Origin: DATKYV01 sp035528275
GTDB taxonomy: Bacteria; Acidobacteriota; Terriglobia; UBA7540
Assembly: GCA_035528275.1 (NCBI GenBank)
Contig: DATKYV010000364.1
Coordinates: 1 to 9,785, forward strand
DNA: 9,785 bases
Direction of reading: 5' to 3'
Positions 1 to 5,830 of the stretch are shown here, piece by piece; positions within the stretch are counted from its first letter, which is position 1; every line of letters begins with the position of its first letter. Made by a program: the position numbers and the translations under genes. The notes under the pieces are model-generated. The model searched no databases. It saw only the letters and a program-made list of their open reading frames with translations, and was not told where the DNA came from.

Positions 1-45
1 GGTGGCGCCCCGGGGAGGACGAAGTGTTCCGACACGAATGGCCAT
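1..45 (-). CDS. rplO: 50S ribosomal protein L15 (uL15), first 15 codons only
   Basis: An ATG at 43-45 opens a frame that runs off the left edge and reads MAIRVGTLRPPRGAT. The TLRPPRGAT part matches the usual L15 N-terminus, which goes on to a basic glycine-rich stretch not seen here. L15 is a 50S assembly protein, and its position right after rpmD is the standard spc order. The start lies 11 bases past the rpmD stop. Only a weak GAG precedes it (49-51). The call rests on a short peptide plus gene order. Confidence 0.85.
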   Translation of the reverse strand, partial: MAIRVGTLRPPRGAT

Positions 46-56
46 ATTCTCGTTGC

Positions 57-581
57 CTACTTCTTGCTCGATTTGGTTGACTTGCCGCTCTTCGCCGCCG
101 GCTTGGCCTTCTTCTTTTCCTCGCCTTTGGCGGCTTTCTTCTTCGCTTCCACGGCGGGCTTTGCCGCCTTCTTCGCCTTGGCGGCTTTGGCGGGAGCAGC
201 AGCCTTTTCCTTCTTCTCCTTCTTCTCCTTCTTTTCCTTCACCTCTTGCGCAGAAACCTTCGGGGCTTCCGGCTCCCCGGCGACAGCTTCCACTTCCTCC
301 TTAGCGGCAAGCCGGGTGGGTTTCGCCGGCTTCGCCTCAGGGGGAAACAGCGTGTACTCCGGGATTGAGAACCGGAGCGGGTCAACCGGCGGCTCCACGA
401 CTTGCACGAGATGCGGAATCCTGGCCACCAGGCCGCGGATCTGCGGAGTATCGGGCCGCTCCACCACTTGATTCAGGCGGAGCAATCCCAGGCTGCGAAC
501 CATTTCCTTCTGCCGGTAGGAGAAGGCAATGGCGCTGCGCACCCACTTGATGCGAATTGTTCTTTGCGTTTTGTCCGTCAC
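57..581 (-). CDS. rpmD: 50S ribosomal protein L30 (uL30) with long Lys/Ala-rich C-terminal extension
   Basis: L30 is a small 50S protein, normally about 60 residues, that binds 23S rRNA. Here the frame runs 174 residues without a break. The L30 core is residues 6-63, with IRIKWVRSAIAF, LGLLRLNQVVERPDTPQIRG and LVARIPHLVQVV. It is followed by a Pro/aromatic linker (VDPLRFSIPEYTLFPPEAKP, 66-85), an acidic stretch (94-114), then a strongly basic tail: 26 of the last 64 residues are lysine, mixed with Ala, Glu and Pro, ending KSTKSSKK. The tail resembles histone H1-like or intrinsically disordered nucleic-acid-binding tails. The start is GTG 581, with AGGA 11 bases ahead. The gene sits in its normal place between rpsE and rplO. 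The core call is firm; the extension's role is unknown. Confidence 0.95.
   Translation of the reverse strand: MTDKTQRTIRIKWVRSAIAFSYRQKEMVRSLGLLRLNQVVERPDTPQIRGLVARIPHLVQVVEPPVDPLRFSIPEYTLFPPEAKPAKPTRLAAKEEVEAVAGEPEAPKVSAQEVKEKKEKKEKKEKAAAPAKAAKAKKAAKPAVEAKKKAAKGEEKKKAKPAAKSGKSTKSSKK
211..237 (-). repeat. Three tandem 9-base units inside the rpmD tail
   Basis: On the plus strand TTCTTCTCC occurs twice in a row (211-219, 220-228), followed by TTCTTTTCC (229-237, one change). The flanking 202-210 is a looser copy. On the coding strand they give the repeated Lys-Glu-Lys pattern near residues 116-124 of L30. In-frame 9-base units suggest part of the tail grew by slippage. Confidence 0.8.
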
Positions 582-596
582 AGTCGTGATGATCCT

Positions 597-1094
597 CTAG
601 ATTTCTTCCGGTGATTTTCCCCGGGCCGCCGCCACTTCCTCGGCGTTGCGTAGTTTGTAGAGCCCATCGAGCGTAGCCTTAACCACGTTGTGAGGGTTGG
701 TGGTGCCCAGGGACTTGGTGAGGACGTTCTGAATCCCCGCCGCCTCCACCACGGCTCGCACCGCACCGCCCGCAATCACTCCCGTGCCCTCCGGAGCAGG
801 CTTCAGGAGGACCTTCCCCGCCCCGAAGCGTCCCAGGACCGCGTGCGGGATCGAGGTCGCCGTAATATTCACCTTCACCAGGGATTTCTTGGCGGCTTCA
901 ATCCCTTTGCGAATGGCCATGGGGACTTCGCGCGCCTTTCCGGCCCCGTACCCGACGTGCCCGCCGCGGTCACCCACCACCACCAGCGCGGAGAAGCTCA
1001 GATTCTTGCCGCCCTTCACCACTTTGGTCACGCGGTTTATGGAAACCACCTGGTCCTTCAACTGCAGCGTATTAGGATCAATCCGAATCGCCAA
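597..1094 (-). CDS. rpsE: 30S ribosomal protein S5 (uS5)
   Basis: S5 lies at the mRNA entry side of the 30S subunit and affects decoding fidelity and helicase activity. The protein is 165 residues (E. coli 167). It carries a dsRBD-like N-terminal domain with VVSINRVTKVVKGGKNLSFSALVVVGD and GHVGYGAGKAREVPMAIRKG, then the C-terminal domain with HAVLGRFGAGKVLLKPAPEGTGVIAGGAVRAVVEAAGI and LGTTNPHNVVKATLDGL. The start is a TTG at 1092-1094, with AAGGGAG (1102-1108) seven bases ahead; there is no ATG that fits. An ATT two codons earlier would sit too close to the ribosome site. The gene ends 15 bases before rpmD. Confidence 0.97.
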   Translation of the reverse strand: MAIRIDPNTLQLKDQVVSINRVTKVVKGGKNLSFSALVVVGDRGGHVGYGAGKAREVPMAIRKGIEAAKKSLVKVNITATSIPHAVLGRFGAGKVLLKPAPEGTGVIAGGAVRAVVEAAGIQNVLTKSLGTTNPHNVVKATLDGLYKLRNAEEVAAARGKSPEEI

Positions 1095-1118
1095 CTCAAT
1101 GCTCCCTTGCGGTTCTTT

Positions 1119-1487
1119 CTAGAATTTCATTCCGCCTTCGCGCGCCGCATCGGCCAGAGCCTTGACCCGGCCGTGATAAGTGTATCCCCCGCGATCGAAC
1201 ACCACGCGGGTGATGCCCGCCGCCAGGGCGCGGGCGGCGAGCGCTTTGCCGACTTGTTTGGCGGCGGCAATATTGCCCCCGCTCTTCAGGAACTTACGAA
1301 TTTCCTTGTCTCGCGTCGAGGCCGACACCAAGGTGCTCCCCCGGTCATCGTCAACGACCTGGGCGTAGATGTGGTTCAATGATTTGAAAACGTTCAAGCG
1401 CGGCGCCTGCTCACGGCCGCGGATCCGCGACCGGATTCGAACGTGAATTCTCTGCCGCGCTGCGTTTCTTGCAACCTGCGTTAGCAT
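1119..1487 (-). CDS. rplR: 50S ribosomal protein L18 (uL18)
   Basis: L18 binds 5S rRNA and, with L5, installs it in the central protuberance. The protein is 122 residues (usual about 115-122). The basic N-terminus RQRIHVRIRSRIRG is the 5S-contacting arm. The core has APRLNVFKSLNHIYAQVVDD, LVSASTRDKEIR, and AAKQVGKALAARALAAGI. The signature end is VVFDRGGYTYHGRVKALADAAREGGMKF, split over the last 28 residues. The ATG at 1487 has a weak GAGTGA (1492-1497) four bases ahead. The gene is followed by rpsE after 24 bases. All expected motifs are present. Confidence 0.98.
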   Translation of the reverse strand: MLTQVARNAARQRIHVRIRSRIRGREQAPRLNVFKSLNHIYAQVVDDDRGSTLVSASTRDKEIRKFLKSGGNIAAAKQVGKALAARALAAGITRVVFDRGGYTYHGRVKALADAAREGGMKF

Positions 1488-1521
1488 GATGTCACTCGCG
1501 CTTACCGCTTTTCCTCACGGT

Positions 1522-2067
1522 TTACTTGGCGCCGGCGGCGGCCACTGCCTTGCCGACTTTCTTCTTCAAACGCTCACCCGTATAACGAATCCCCTTGTTC
1601 TTGTACGGGTCCGGGGGACGAAGGGCACGAATGTCGGCGGCCACCTGGCCCACCCGGTGCTTGTCCGCGCCGGAAATCACGATGTGCGTCTGCTTGTCGA
1701 CGCTGATCTTCAATCCCTCGGGTATCGGAAATTCGATGGGATGCGAGTAACCCAGGGCAAAGACCACAGTCTGGCCCTTGACCTCAGCCCGATAGCCGAT
1801 CCCCACGATATCGAGGTGCCTTTCGAAACCTTTGGAGACACCTAGTACCGCGTTCGCCAGCAGGCTCCGGACGAGCCCATGCAGGGCGGCCTGCTCATCG
1901 TTCTCGCGACGCAGCGAAAGATGCCCGTCTTGCTTCTCCAACTGAATGCCCCGGGGTAGCGGGACTTTCAGAGAGCCCTTCGGGCCCTTGACCGTGATCG
2001 CAGAAGCTTCCGGGACCACGGTGACGTCTTTCGGCACCTCAATGATCTTTCTTCCAATTCGCGACAT
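1522..2067 (-). CDS. rplF: 50S ribosomal protein L6 (uL6)
   Basis: L6 sits near the sarcin-ricin loop and the factor-binding stalk base of 23S rRNA. The protein is 181 residues, standard for the family (about 177-185), with the two L6 repeats. Motifs are MSRIGRKIIEVPKDVTV, VKGPKGSLKVPLP, LLANAVLGVSKGFER, LDIVGIGYRAEVKG and GYSHPIEFPIPEGLKI. The C-terminal signature is RALRPPDPYKNKGIRYTGE. The tail is KKKVGKAVAAAGAK. The ATG at 2067 gives the conserved N-terminus, and no other start codon lies in frame back to the nearest stop. No Shine-Dalgarno is visible close to it. The gene is 34 bases before rplR. Confidence 0.98.
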   Translation of the reverse strand: MSRIGRKIIEVPKDVTVVPEASAITVKGPKGSLKVPLPRGIQLEKQDGHLSLRRENDEQAALHGLVRSLLANAVLGVSKGFERHLDIVGIGYRAEVKGQTVVFALGYSHPIEFPIPEGLKISVDKQTHIVISGADKHRVGQVAADIRALRPPDPYKNKGIRYTGERLKKKVGKAVAAAGAK

Positions 2068-2139
2068 AGGCTTGCGTCCACTGTCCGAACTCGCTTTCTC
2101 CCCCCCAGCTTCAGGGCCGAAGAAGGAGAACGGTCCGGA
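2068..2139 (-). promoter_or_regulatory. Structured rpsH-rplF spacer with G7 run
   Basis: This 72-base spacer has no start codon in frame with rplF and no gene I can support. On the transcribed strand TTCTCC (2125-2130) can pair with GGAGAA (2096-2101), enclosing an inner CTTC/GAAG stem (2119-2122 with 2109-2112). A run of seven G (2100-2106) with GGGAGAAAG resembles a strong Shine-Dalgarno but lies about 30 bases before the rplF ATG, too far to act directly. No Shine-Dalgarno is seen just before that ATG. Function is unknown. Confidence 0.3.
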
Positions 2140-2541
2140 TTACGATACGTTGCAGAGCAACTCGCCTCCCACACCGGTCTTGCGAGCCGCCTTGCCGGTC
2201 ATCAGGCCGCGCGGCGTGGTGAGGATGTTGATCCCCAGACCTCCCAGAACCCTGGGGACCTCTCGGGCGCCAATGTAAACCCGCCGTCCGGGTTTCGAGA
2301 CCCGTTCCAGACTGCTGATGACGCTTGTGCCGTCCGGTCCATACCGCAGGAAGACCCTCAGGACCTTCTTTTTGCCTTCCTCGGCGAGCTTGTAGTTGCT
2401 GATATACCCTTCCTGCTTCAGAATCCGGGCAATCTCCACCCGCATCTTGGATGCCGGCATATCAACACGCTGATGCCGCGCCCCGATGCCGTTCCGAATC
2501 CGGGTCAGCAGGTCGGCGATAGGATCGCTGATGACTGACAT
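2140..2541 (-). CDS. rpsH: 30S ribosomal protein S8 (uS8)
   Basis: S8 binds the central domain of 16S rRNA early in assembly. In E. coli it also represses spc translation by binding near the rplE start. The protein is 133 residues (usual about 130-133). Motifs are SDPIADLLTRIRNGIGARHQ, MPASKMRVEIARILKQEGYI, KPGRRVYI, and the C-terminal signature INILTTPRGLMTGKAARKTG, then VGGELL. It ends in CNVS. The ATG at 2541 has GGGAG (2546-2550) four bases ahead. The gene is 36 bases after rpsN. A 72-base spacer separates it from rplF. Confidence 0.98.
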   Translation of the reverse strand: MSVISDPIADLLTRIRNGIGARHQRVDMPASKMRVEIARILKQEGYISNYKLAEEGKKKVLRVFLRYGPDGTSVISSLERVSKPGRRVYIGAREVPRVLGGLGINILTTPRGLMTGKAARKTGVGGELLCNVS

Positions 2542-2577
2542 AAGACTCCCAATGACGAAAATACTTCCGGTTCCCGT

Positions 2578-2763
2578 CTACCAGCTTGACTTGGTGACGC
2601 CCGGGATATCCCCTTTCAACGCCAGCTGGCGGAAACAGAGCCGGCACATCTGAAACTTGCGAAGATAGCCGCGCGGCCGGCCGCAAATCCGGCAGCGATT
2701 TCTGTGACGGATCTTATACTTGGGTTTCTTCAGCAGCTTGGCCATTTGCGAAGTACGCGCCAC
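2578..2763 (-). CDS. rpsN: 30S ribosomal protein S14, zinc-binding short form (uS14)
   Basis: S14 is a late-assembly protein of the 30S head beside S3 and S10. This is the 61-residue short form, with CRIC (Cys24, Cys27) and CRLC (Cys40, Cys43), a classic zinc ribbon. The long zinc-free form of E. coli is about 101 residues. Other signatures are KKPKYKIRHRNRC, GRPRGYLRKFQMC and the C-terminal GDIPGVTKSSW. The start is a GTG (2761-2763), giving MARTSQMAKL. GGGAGGG (2770-2776) lies six bases ahead, inside the last codons of rplE, only three bases past the rplE stop. Starting at the internal ATG (Met7) would remove the usual N-terminal lead. Confidence 0.97.
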   Translation of the reverse strand: MARTSQMAKLLKKPKYKIRHRNRCRICGRPRGYLRKFQMCRLCFRQLALKGDIPGVTKSSW

Positions 2764-2766
2764 AGG

Positions 2767-3360
2767 TTACCCTCCCGCCTTCTCGTCGGTCTGCTCGCCC
2801 GTCTGACGGCGTTGCACGTCGGGCCGGAACGGCATCCCCAGATGCCGCAACAGGGCCAAGGCGTCAGCGTCCGTACGAGCGTCGGTAACAATCGAAATAT
2901 TCATCCCCTTGATTTTTTCCACCTTGGAGTAATCGATTTCCGGAAACACCAGCTCGTCGCGCAGCCCCAGCGTGTAGCTACCGCGGCCGTCAAACGATCG
3001 CGTGGAGAGCCCCCGGAAGTCCCTCACCCGGGGGAGCGCAACGTTCATCAGCCGGTCGATGAACTCGTACATCCGGTCGCCGCGCAGCGTAACCATCACC
3101 CCAATGGGCATGTTCTTGCGGAGTTTGAAGTTGGCGATCGATTTCCGCGCCCGCGTGATGACGGGCTTCTGGCCGCAGATCTGGCCCAGCTCCTGCGCCG
3201 CCGCATCCAGCAACTTGGCGTTCTGGATGGCCTCGCCCAGGCCCATATTCACCACGATCTTCCGCAGGCGAGGAATGGCCATGGGATTCTCACGCCCCAG
3301 TTCCTTCATCAAGGCCGGGACGACTTCATTTCGATATCTCTCTTTCAATCGCGGCATCAT
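2767..3360 (-). CDS. rplE: 50S ribosomal protein L5 (uL5)
   Basis: L5 binds 5S rRNA and, with L18, anchors it in the central protuberance; it also contacts the P-site tRNA. The protein is 197 residues, about 18 more than the 179 of E. coli. Motifs are IPRLRKIVVNMGLGEAIQN, LGQICGQKPVITRARKSIANFKLR, MPIGVMVTLRGDRMYEFIDRL, LPRVRDFRGLS, SFDGRGSYTLGL, and KIKGMNISIVTDARTDADA. The normal end (HLGMPFRP) is followed by a hydrophilic tail DVQRRQTGEQTDEKAGG. Two tandem ATG codons start the frame (3360, 3357). The nearest GGGAGG is 13 bases ahead and lies in a predicted hairpin. The stop is three bases before rpsN. Confidence 0.98.
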   Translation of the reverse strand: MMPRLKERYRNEVVPALMKELGRENPMAIPRLRKIVVNMGLGEAIQNAKLLDAAAQELGQICGQKPVITRARKSIANFKLRKNMPIGVMVTLRGDRMYEFIDRLMNVALPRVRDFRGLSTRSFDGRGSYTLGLRDELVFPEIDYSKVEKIKGMNISIVTDARTDADALALLRHLGMPFRPDVQRRQTGEQTDEKAGG

Positions 3361-3380
3361 AATCGCCGGGATGCCTCCCG
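3353..3380 (-). promoter_or_regulatory. Alternative hairpins over the rplE ribosome-binding region
   Basis: On the transcribed strand CGGGA, GGCA, TCCCG (3367-3380) can form a five-base-pair hairpin whose 5' arm and loop hold most of the GGGAGG Shine-Dalgarno (3374-3379). The overlapping GGCATC (3370-3375) can instead pair with GATGCC (3353-3358), closing an 11-base loop and involving the tandem ATG start codons. The two cannot form together. In E. coli the S8 translational operator of spc mRNA lies around the rplE start, so this position is suggestive. I could not match the S8 core motif, so the regulatory role is inference. Confidence 0.4.
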
Positions 3381-3382
3381 TT

Positions 3383-3718
3383 CTAGATCTCCAGAACCTT
3401 CTGGCATTTGTGGCAAACGCGCACGGTGATGACCTTCTGGCCTTCCGCCTTCTTGCGGTGCTGGATACGAGTGGGGCCGCAATCGCTGCATACCAGCGCC
3501 ACGTTGGAAACGTGGATGGGCCCTTCCTTCTCCAGGATCCCGCCCCGGATCTGCTTGGCCGGGTTGGGACGCGTGTGACGCTTCACCATGTTGACGTGCT
3601 CGACGTACACCACCCTCCGGCGGGGCTCCACCTCGAGCACGCGGCCGACTTTACCCTTGTCGCGTCCGGCCATCACCTGGACCTGATCGTTTTTCCGAAT
3701 ATCCAGAACCAATCCCAT
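3383..3718 (-). CDS. rplX: 50S ribosomal protein L24 (uL24) with four-cysteine ribbon
   Basis: L24 is an assembly initiator that binds the 5' region of 23S rRNA. The ATG at 3718 gives 111 residues and overlaps the rplN stop by one base (TGATG). A GTG directly before it (3719-3721) is an alternative adding one residue. GAGG lies seven bases before the ATG, favouring it. The KOW part is visible as KNDQVQVMAGRDKGKVGRVLEVEP (about residues 9-32), then HVNMVKRHTRPN. The C-terminal half carries CSDC (77, 80) and CHKC (102, 105), the arrangement of a zinc ribbon. E. coli L24 lacks these cysteines, while many other bacterial L24 proteins have them. Zinc binding is inferred, not shown. Confidence 0.97.
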   Translation of the reverse strand: MGLVLDIRKNDQVQVMAGRDKGKVGRVLEVEPRRRVVYVEHVNMVKRHTRPNPAKQIRGGILEKEGPIHVSNVALVCSDCGPTRIQHRKKAEGQKVITVRVCHKCQKVLEI

Positions 3719-4086
3719 CACAAAACCTCGGGTGCCAGTGAAACAATCTTCAAGAACTTCTTCTCGCGAAGCTCGCGGGCAACGGGCCCAAAAACGCGCG
3801 TACCCACGGGCTCTCCCGCCTCATTGATCAAGACCGCGGCGTTCTCGTCAAAGCGGATATAGCTCCCGTCGCGCCGGCGCTGCTCCTTGCGCATGCGGAC
3901 GATGACCGCTTTGACCACGTTGCCTTTGGGAATGGGGCTGTCCGGAGCCGCTTCCTTCACCGACGCCGTGACCACATCGCCGAGTCCCGCCCGCGGTCCC
4001 ACATCGCCGCCCACCGGCAGAATACAGGCGAGCTTCCGCGCGCCGGAGTTGTCCGCCACCTGAAGAATCGTCCGCATCCCGATCAT
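3718..4086 (-). CDS. rplN: 50S ribosomal protein L14 (uL14)
   Basis: L14 binds 23S rRNA near the factor-binding region, forms an intersubunit bridge, and partners with L19. It is also the site used by the silencing factor RsfS. The protein is 122 residues, exactly the standard length. Motifs are the N-terminal MRTILQVADNSGARKLACI, GDVVTASVKEA, KGNVVKAVIVRMRKE, DGSYIRFDENAAVLI, and GTRVFGPVARELREKKFLKI ending the fold. The ATG at 4086 overlaps the rpsQ stop, with GGAAGG (4093-4098) six bases ahead. Its TGA overlaps the rplX start. No S10/spc boundary promoter can fit here, unlike the separate spc promoter of E. coli. Confidence 0.98.
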   Translation of the reverse strand: MIGMRTILQVADNSGARKLACILPVGGDVGPRAGLGDVVTASVKEAAPDSPIPKGNVVKAVIVRMRKEQRRRDGSYIRFDENAAVLINEAGEPVGTRVFGPVARELREKKFLKIVSLAPEVL

Positions 4087-4364
4087 TCGGCACCTTCCGG
4101 CAATTCGGCGACCTGGGCGCCGCGGGCGATAATTTTCAGGATACGCCAGCGCTTCTGAAGGCTCAGGGGCCGGGTCTCCTGGATTCGAACCACATCACCC
4201 ACGCGGCATTCGTTCTTCTCGTCGTGGGCCAGAAACTTCTTCGAACGCCGGACCACTTTCACGTAGAGCGGGTGGCTGAACTGCCGGTCCACAGTCACGG
4301 TCACCGTTTTCTGCATCTTGCAGGCGGTGACGATCCCCACTTTTTCCTTTCGCCTCGTCTTCAT
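4083..4364 (-). CDS. rpsQ: 30S ribosomal protein S17 (uS17)
   Basis: S17 is an OB-fold primary binder of 16S rRNA in the 30S body. The 93 residues are within the family range (about 80-95). Motifs are RRKEKVGIVTACKMQKTVTVTVDRQFSHPLYVKVVRRSKKF, split by the usual beta-turns, then AHDEKNECRVGDVVRIQETRPLS and WRILKII (about residues 70-81). The ATG at 4364 has AAAGG only three bases ahead, a poor ribosome site by spacing. Its TGA overlaps the rplN ATG as ATGA. This is the last gene of the S10-type group, and the overlap joins it directly to the spc-type group with no boundary. Confidence 0.97.
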   Translation of the reverse strand: MKTRRKEKVGIVTACKMQKTVTVTVDRQFSHPLYVKVVRRSKKFLAHDEKNECRVGDVVRIQETRPLSLQKRWRILKIIARGAQVAELPEGAE

Positions 4365-4405
4365 ACGCCTTTCGCGCGGGCCGTTCCGTGATTACCCGCG
4401 GCTCC

Positions 4406-4636
4406 TCAGGATTTTCCGGCCTTCGTCGATTTGACTTGCTTCTCTCGCAGGACCGTCTTCACCCGAGCCAAGTTCCTACGCAGGACCCGCAGGTTGTTCA
4501 AAACATCGGACTGCCCGCTCGCAAACTGAAATTTCAGCCGAAAGAGTTGATCGGAAAACTCCCGATCCTTCCCCTTTAGCTCATCATCGGTCCATTCTCG
4601 TATCTTTTCCGCCTTCAATTTTTTCTCGATCTTCAT
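4406..4636 (-). CDS. rpmC: 50S ribosomal protein L29 (uL29)
   Basis: L29 is a small two-helix protein beside the exit tunnel, next to L23, and contributes to the trigger factor and SRP docking area. The ATG at 4636 gives 76 residues; most bacterial L29 are 62-72. Visible features are the helical KIREWTDDELKGKDREF, then the signature LFRLKFQFASGQSDVLNNLRVLRRNLARVKTVL split over two helices (about residues 31-63), then a basic tail KQVKSTKAGKS. The frame is open upstream through rplP, but that part is a shadow of rplP in another frame. GGGGA (4644-4648) lies seven bases before the chosen start. It sits 22 bases after rplP and 41 before rpsQ. Confidence 0.96.
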   Translation of the reverse strand: MKIEKKLKAEKIREWTDDELKGKDREFSDQLFRLKFQFASGQSDVLNNLRVLRRNLARVKTVLREKQVKSTKAGKS

Positions 4637-4658
4637 CTCGTCGTCCCCACTGCCTCCC

Positions 4659-5075
4659 TTACATGCTGGTCGAGCGAGCCACGAACTGCGTCCGGAGGGG
4701 GAGCTTGTGCCCGGCCAGACGCATGGCTTCGCGCGCTTCCGCTTCCGCCACGCCTTCCATCTCGAACAGGATGCGTCCGGGCTTGACCACCGCAACCCAG
4801 AACTCCGGCGCACCTTTGCCTTTGCCCATGCGTGTTTCCGCCGGCTTCTTGGTCACCGGCTTGTCGGGAAAAATCCGGATCCACAATTTCCCCCCGCGTT
4901 TGATGAAGCGCATGATGGCGACGCGGCTCGCCTCGATTTGCCGGTCCGTAATCCAGCCTGGGGAAAGCACCTTCAACCCGAAGTCTCCAAACGAGAGGCT
5001 GGAGCCGCGCCAGGCTTTGCCACGCCGTCGGCCTCGCTGCTGTTTCCGAAATTTCACTTTGCTGGGCAACAACAT
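4659..5075 (-). CDS. rplP: 50S ribosomal protein L16 (uL16)
   Basis: L16 is a late-assembly protein near the A site and central protuberance. The 138 residues match the family (about 136-144). Motifs are FRKQQRGRRRGKAWRG near the N-terminus, LSFGDFGLKVLSPGWITDRQIEA, RFIKRGGKLWIRIFPDKPVT, and KKPAETRMGKGKGAPEFWVA. The last contains the arginine region hydroxylated in E. coli; whether it is modified here is unknown. The ATG at 5075 gives the standard MLLPSKVK start. AGGGAG lies 12 bases upstream, a rather long spacing. The gene is 43 bases after rpsC and 22 before rpmC. Confidence 0.98.
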   Translation of the reverse strand: MLLPSKVKFRKQQRGRRRGKAWRGSSLSFGDFGLKVLSPGWITDRQIEASRVAIMRFIKRGGKLWIRIFPDKPVTKKPAETRMGKGKGAPEFWVAVVKPGRILFEMEGVAEAEAREAMRLAGHKLPLRTQFVARSTSM

Positions 5076-5118
5076 CGTCGCTATTCACTCCCTGCGTCGT
5101 GCGGAGCTCTCCTCCCGC

Positions 5119-5799
5119 TCAGGCCGCCGGCGCCACCACCGGCTCTTCGACTTTTTCGGGCCGCCGCTTCTGCTCCAGGATTTCGCCATTGTAGATCCAG
5201 CACTTCACTCCGATGACCCCATAAGTGGTCATCGCCTCGGCCAGGCCGTAGTCGATATCCGCCCGCAACGTGTGCAGCGGCAGCCGGCCCTGCAAGTACC
5301 ACTCGGAGCGGGCGATTTCGGCGCCGTTCAGGCGTCCCCCGCAGCGAACTTTGATGCCCTTGCAACCGAAGCGCAGCGCCGAGTCCACAGCCTTGCGCAT
5401 CGCCCGGCGGAACGCCACGCGCTTTTCCAGTTGCAGGGCAATCGACTCCGCCACGAGCTGGGCATTCACTTCCGGCCGGTGCACTTCCTGGATGTTAATG
5501 GGCAGCACTTCGCGCCCCGTGCGGGCCTGAATCTCCTGCCGCAACCGGTCAATCTCCGCACCCTTGCGTCCGATGATGATTCCCGGCCGCGCCGTATGGA
5601 TGGTAATCTTCAACTTGTTGCCCGGCCGCTCGATCTCGATCGAGGAAATGCCCGCGCTGCGAAGCTGCTCTTTGAGCCGCCCCTTGAGTCGCAAGTCCTC
5701 GTGCAGAAGGTCGGCGTAGTCCTTCTTGGCGAACCACCGCGACTTCCAGGTCTTGTTGTACCCAAGACGGAATCCGTAGGGATGAACCTTCTGACCCAC
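5119..5799 (-). CDS. rpsC: 30S ribosomal protein S3 (uS3)
   Basis: S3 forms part of the mRNA entry tunnel and helps the helicase activity of the 30S subunit. The protein is 226 residues (E. coli 233). The N-terminal MGQKVHPYGFRLG begins at a GTG with a near-perfect AAGGAGG (5806-5812) six bases ahead. A type II KH domain is visible with ITIHTARPGIIIGRKGAEID at about residues 64-84, including the GRKG loop. The C-terminal S3 domain carries VAESIALQLEKRVAFRRAMRK, GCKGIKVRCGGRLNGAEIAR, and GRLPLHTLRADIDYG. The end is a short Pro/Val/Ala tail rather than a conserved domain. The gene follows a 93-base spacer and is 43 bases before rplP. Confidence 0.98.
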   Translation of the reverse strand: MGQKVHPYGFRLGYNKTWKSRWFAKKDYADLLHEDLRLKGRLKEQLRSAGISSIEIERPGNKLKITIHTARPGIIIGRKGAEIDRLRQEIQARTGREVLPINIQEVHRPEVNAQLVAESIALQLEKRVAFRRAMRKAVDSALRFGCKGIKVRCGGRLNGAEIARSEWYLQGRLPLHTLRADIDYGLAEAMTTYGVIGVKCWIYNGEILEQKRRPEKVEEPVVAPAA

Positions 5800-5814
5800 C
5801 GTGCTCCTCCTTCA

Positions 5815-5830
5815 CCCGGCTTCCGCCGGG
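5815..5830 (-). promoter_or_regulatory. GNRA-capped hairpin before the rpsC Shine-Dalgarno
   Basis: The transcribed strand reads CCCGGC, GGAA, GCCGGG: a perfect six-base-pair GC-rich stem closed by a GGAA loop, which fits the stable GNRA tetraloop class. It ends two bases before AAGGAGG (5806-5812). It sits at the rpsC end of the 93-base rplV-rpsC spacer, the longest in the window. The rest of that spacer (to 5892) is GC-rich with no gene that I can support. There is no U-tract, so I do not call it a terminator. Possible roles are a processing or stability element or translational control of rpsC; none is shown. Confidence 0.5.

Noticed and set aside
2140..2160. S8 ends in CNVS rather than the common ...VW
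   Set aside because: The terminal residue of S8 varies (E. coli ends in YVA), so this is not a meaningful loss.
4406..4813. A longer rpmC starting at 4813 inside rplP
   Set aside because: The extra N-terminal part is rplP read out of frame. The ATG at 4636 gives the L29 N-terminus and has a ribosome site.
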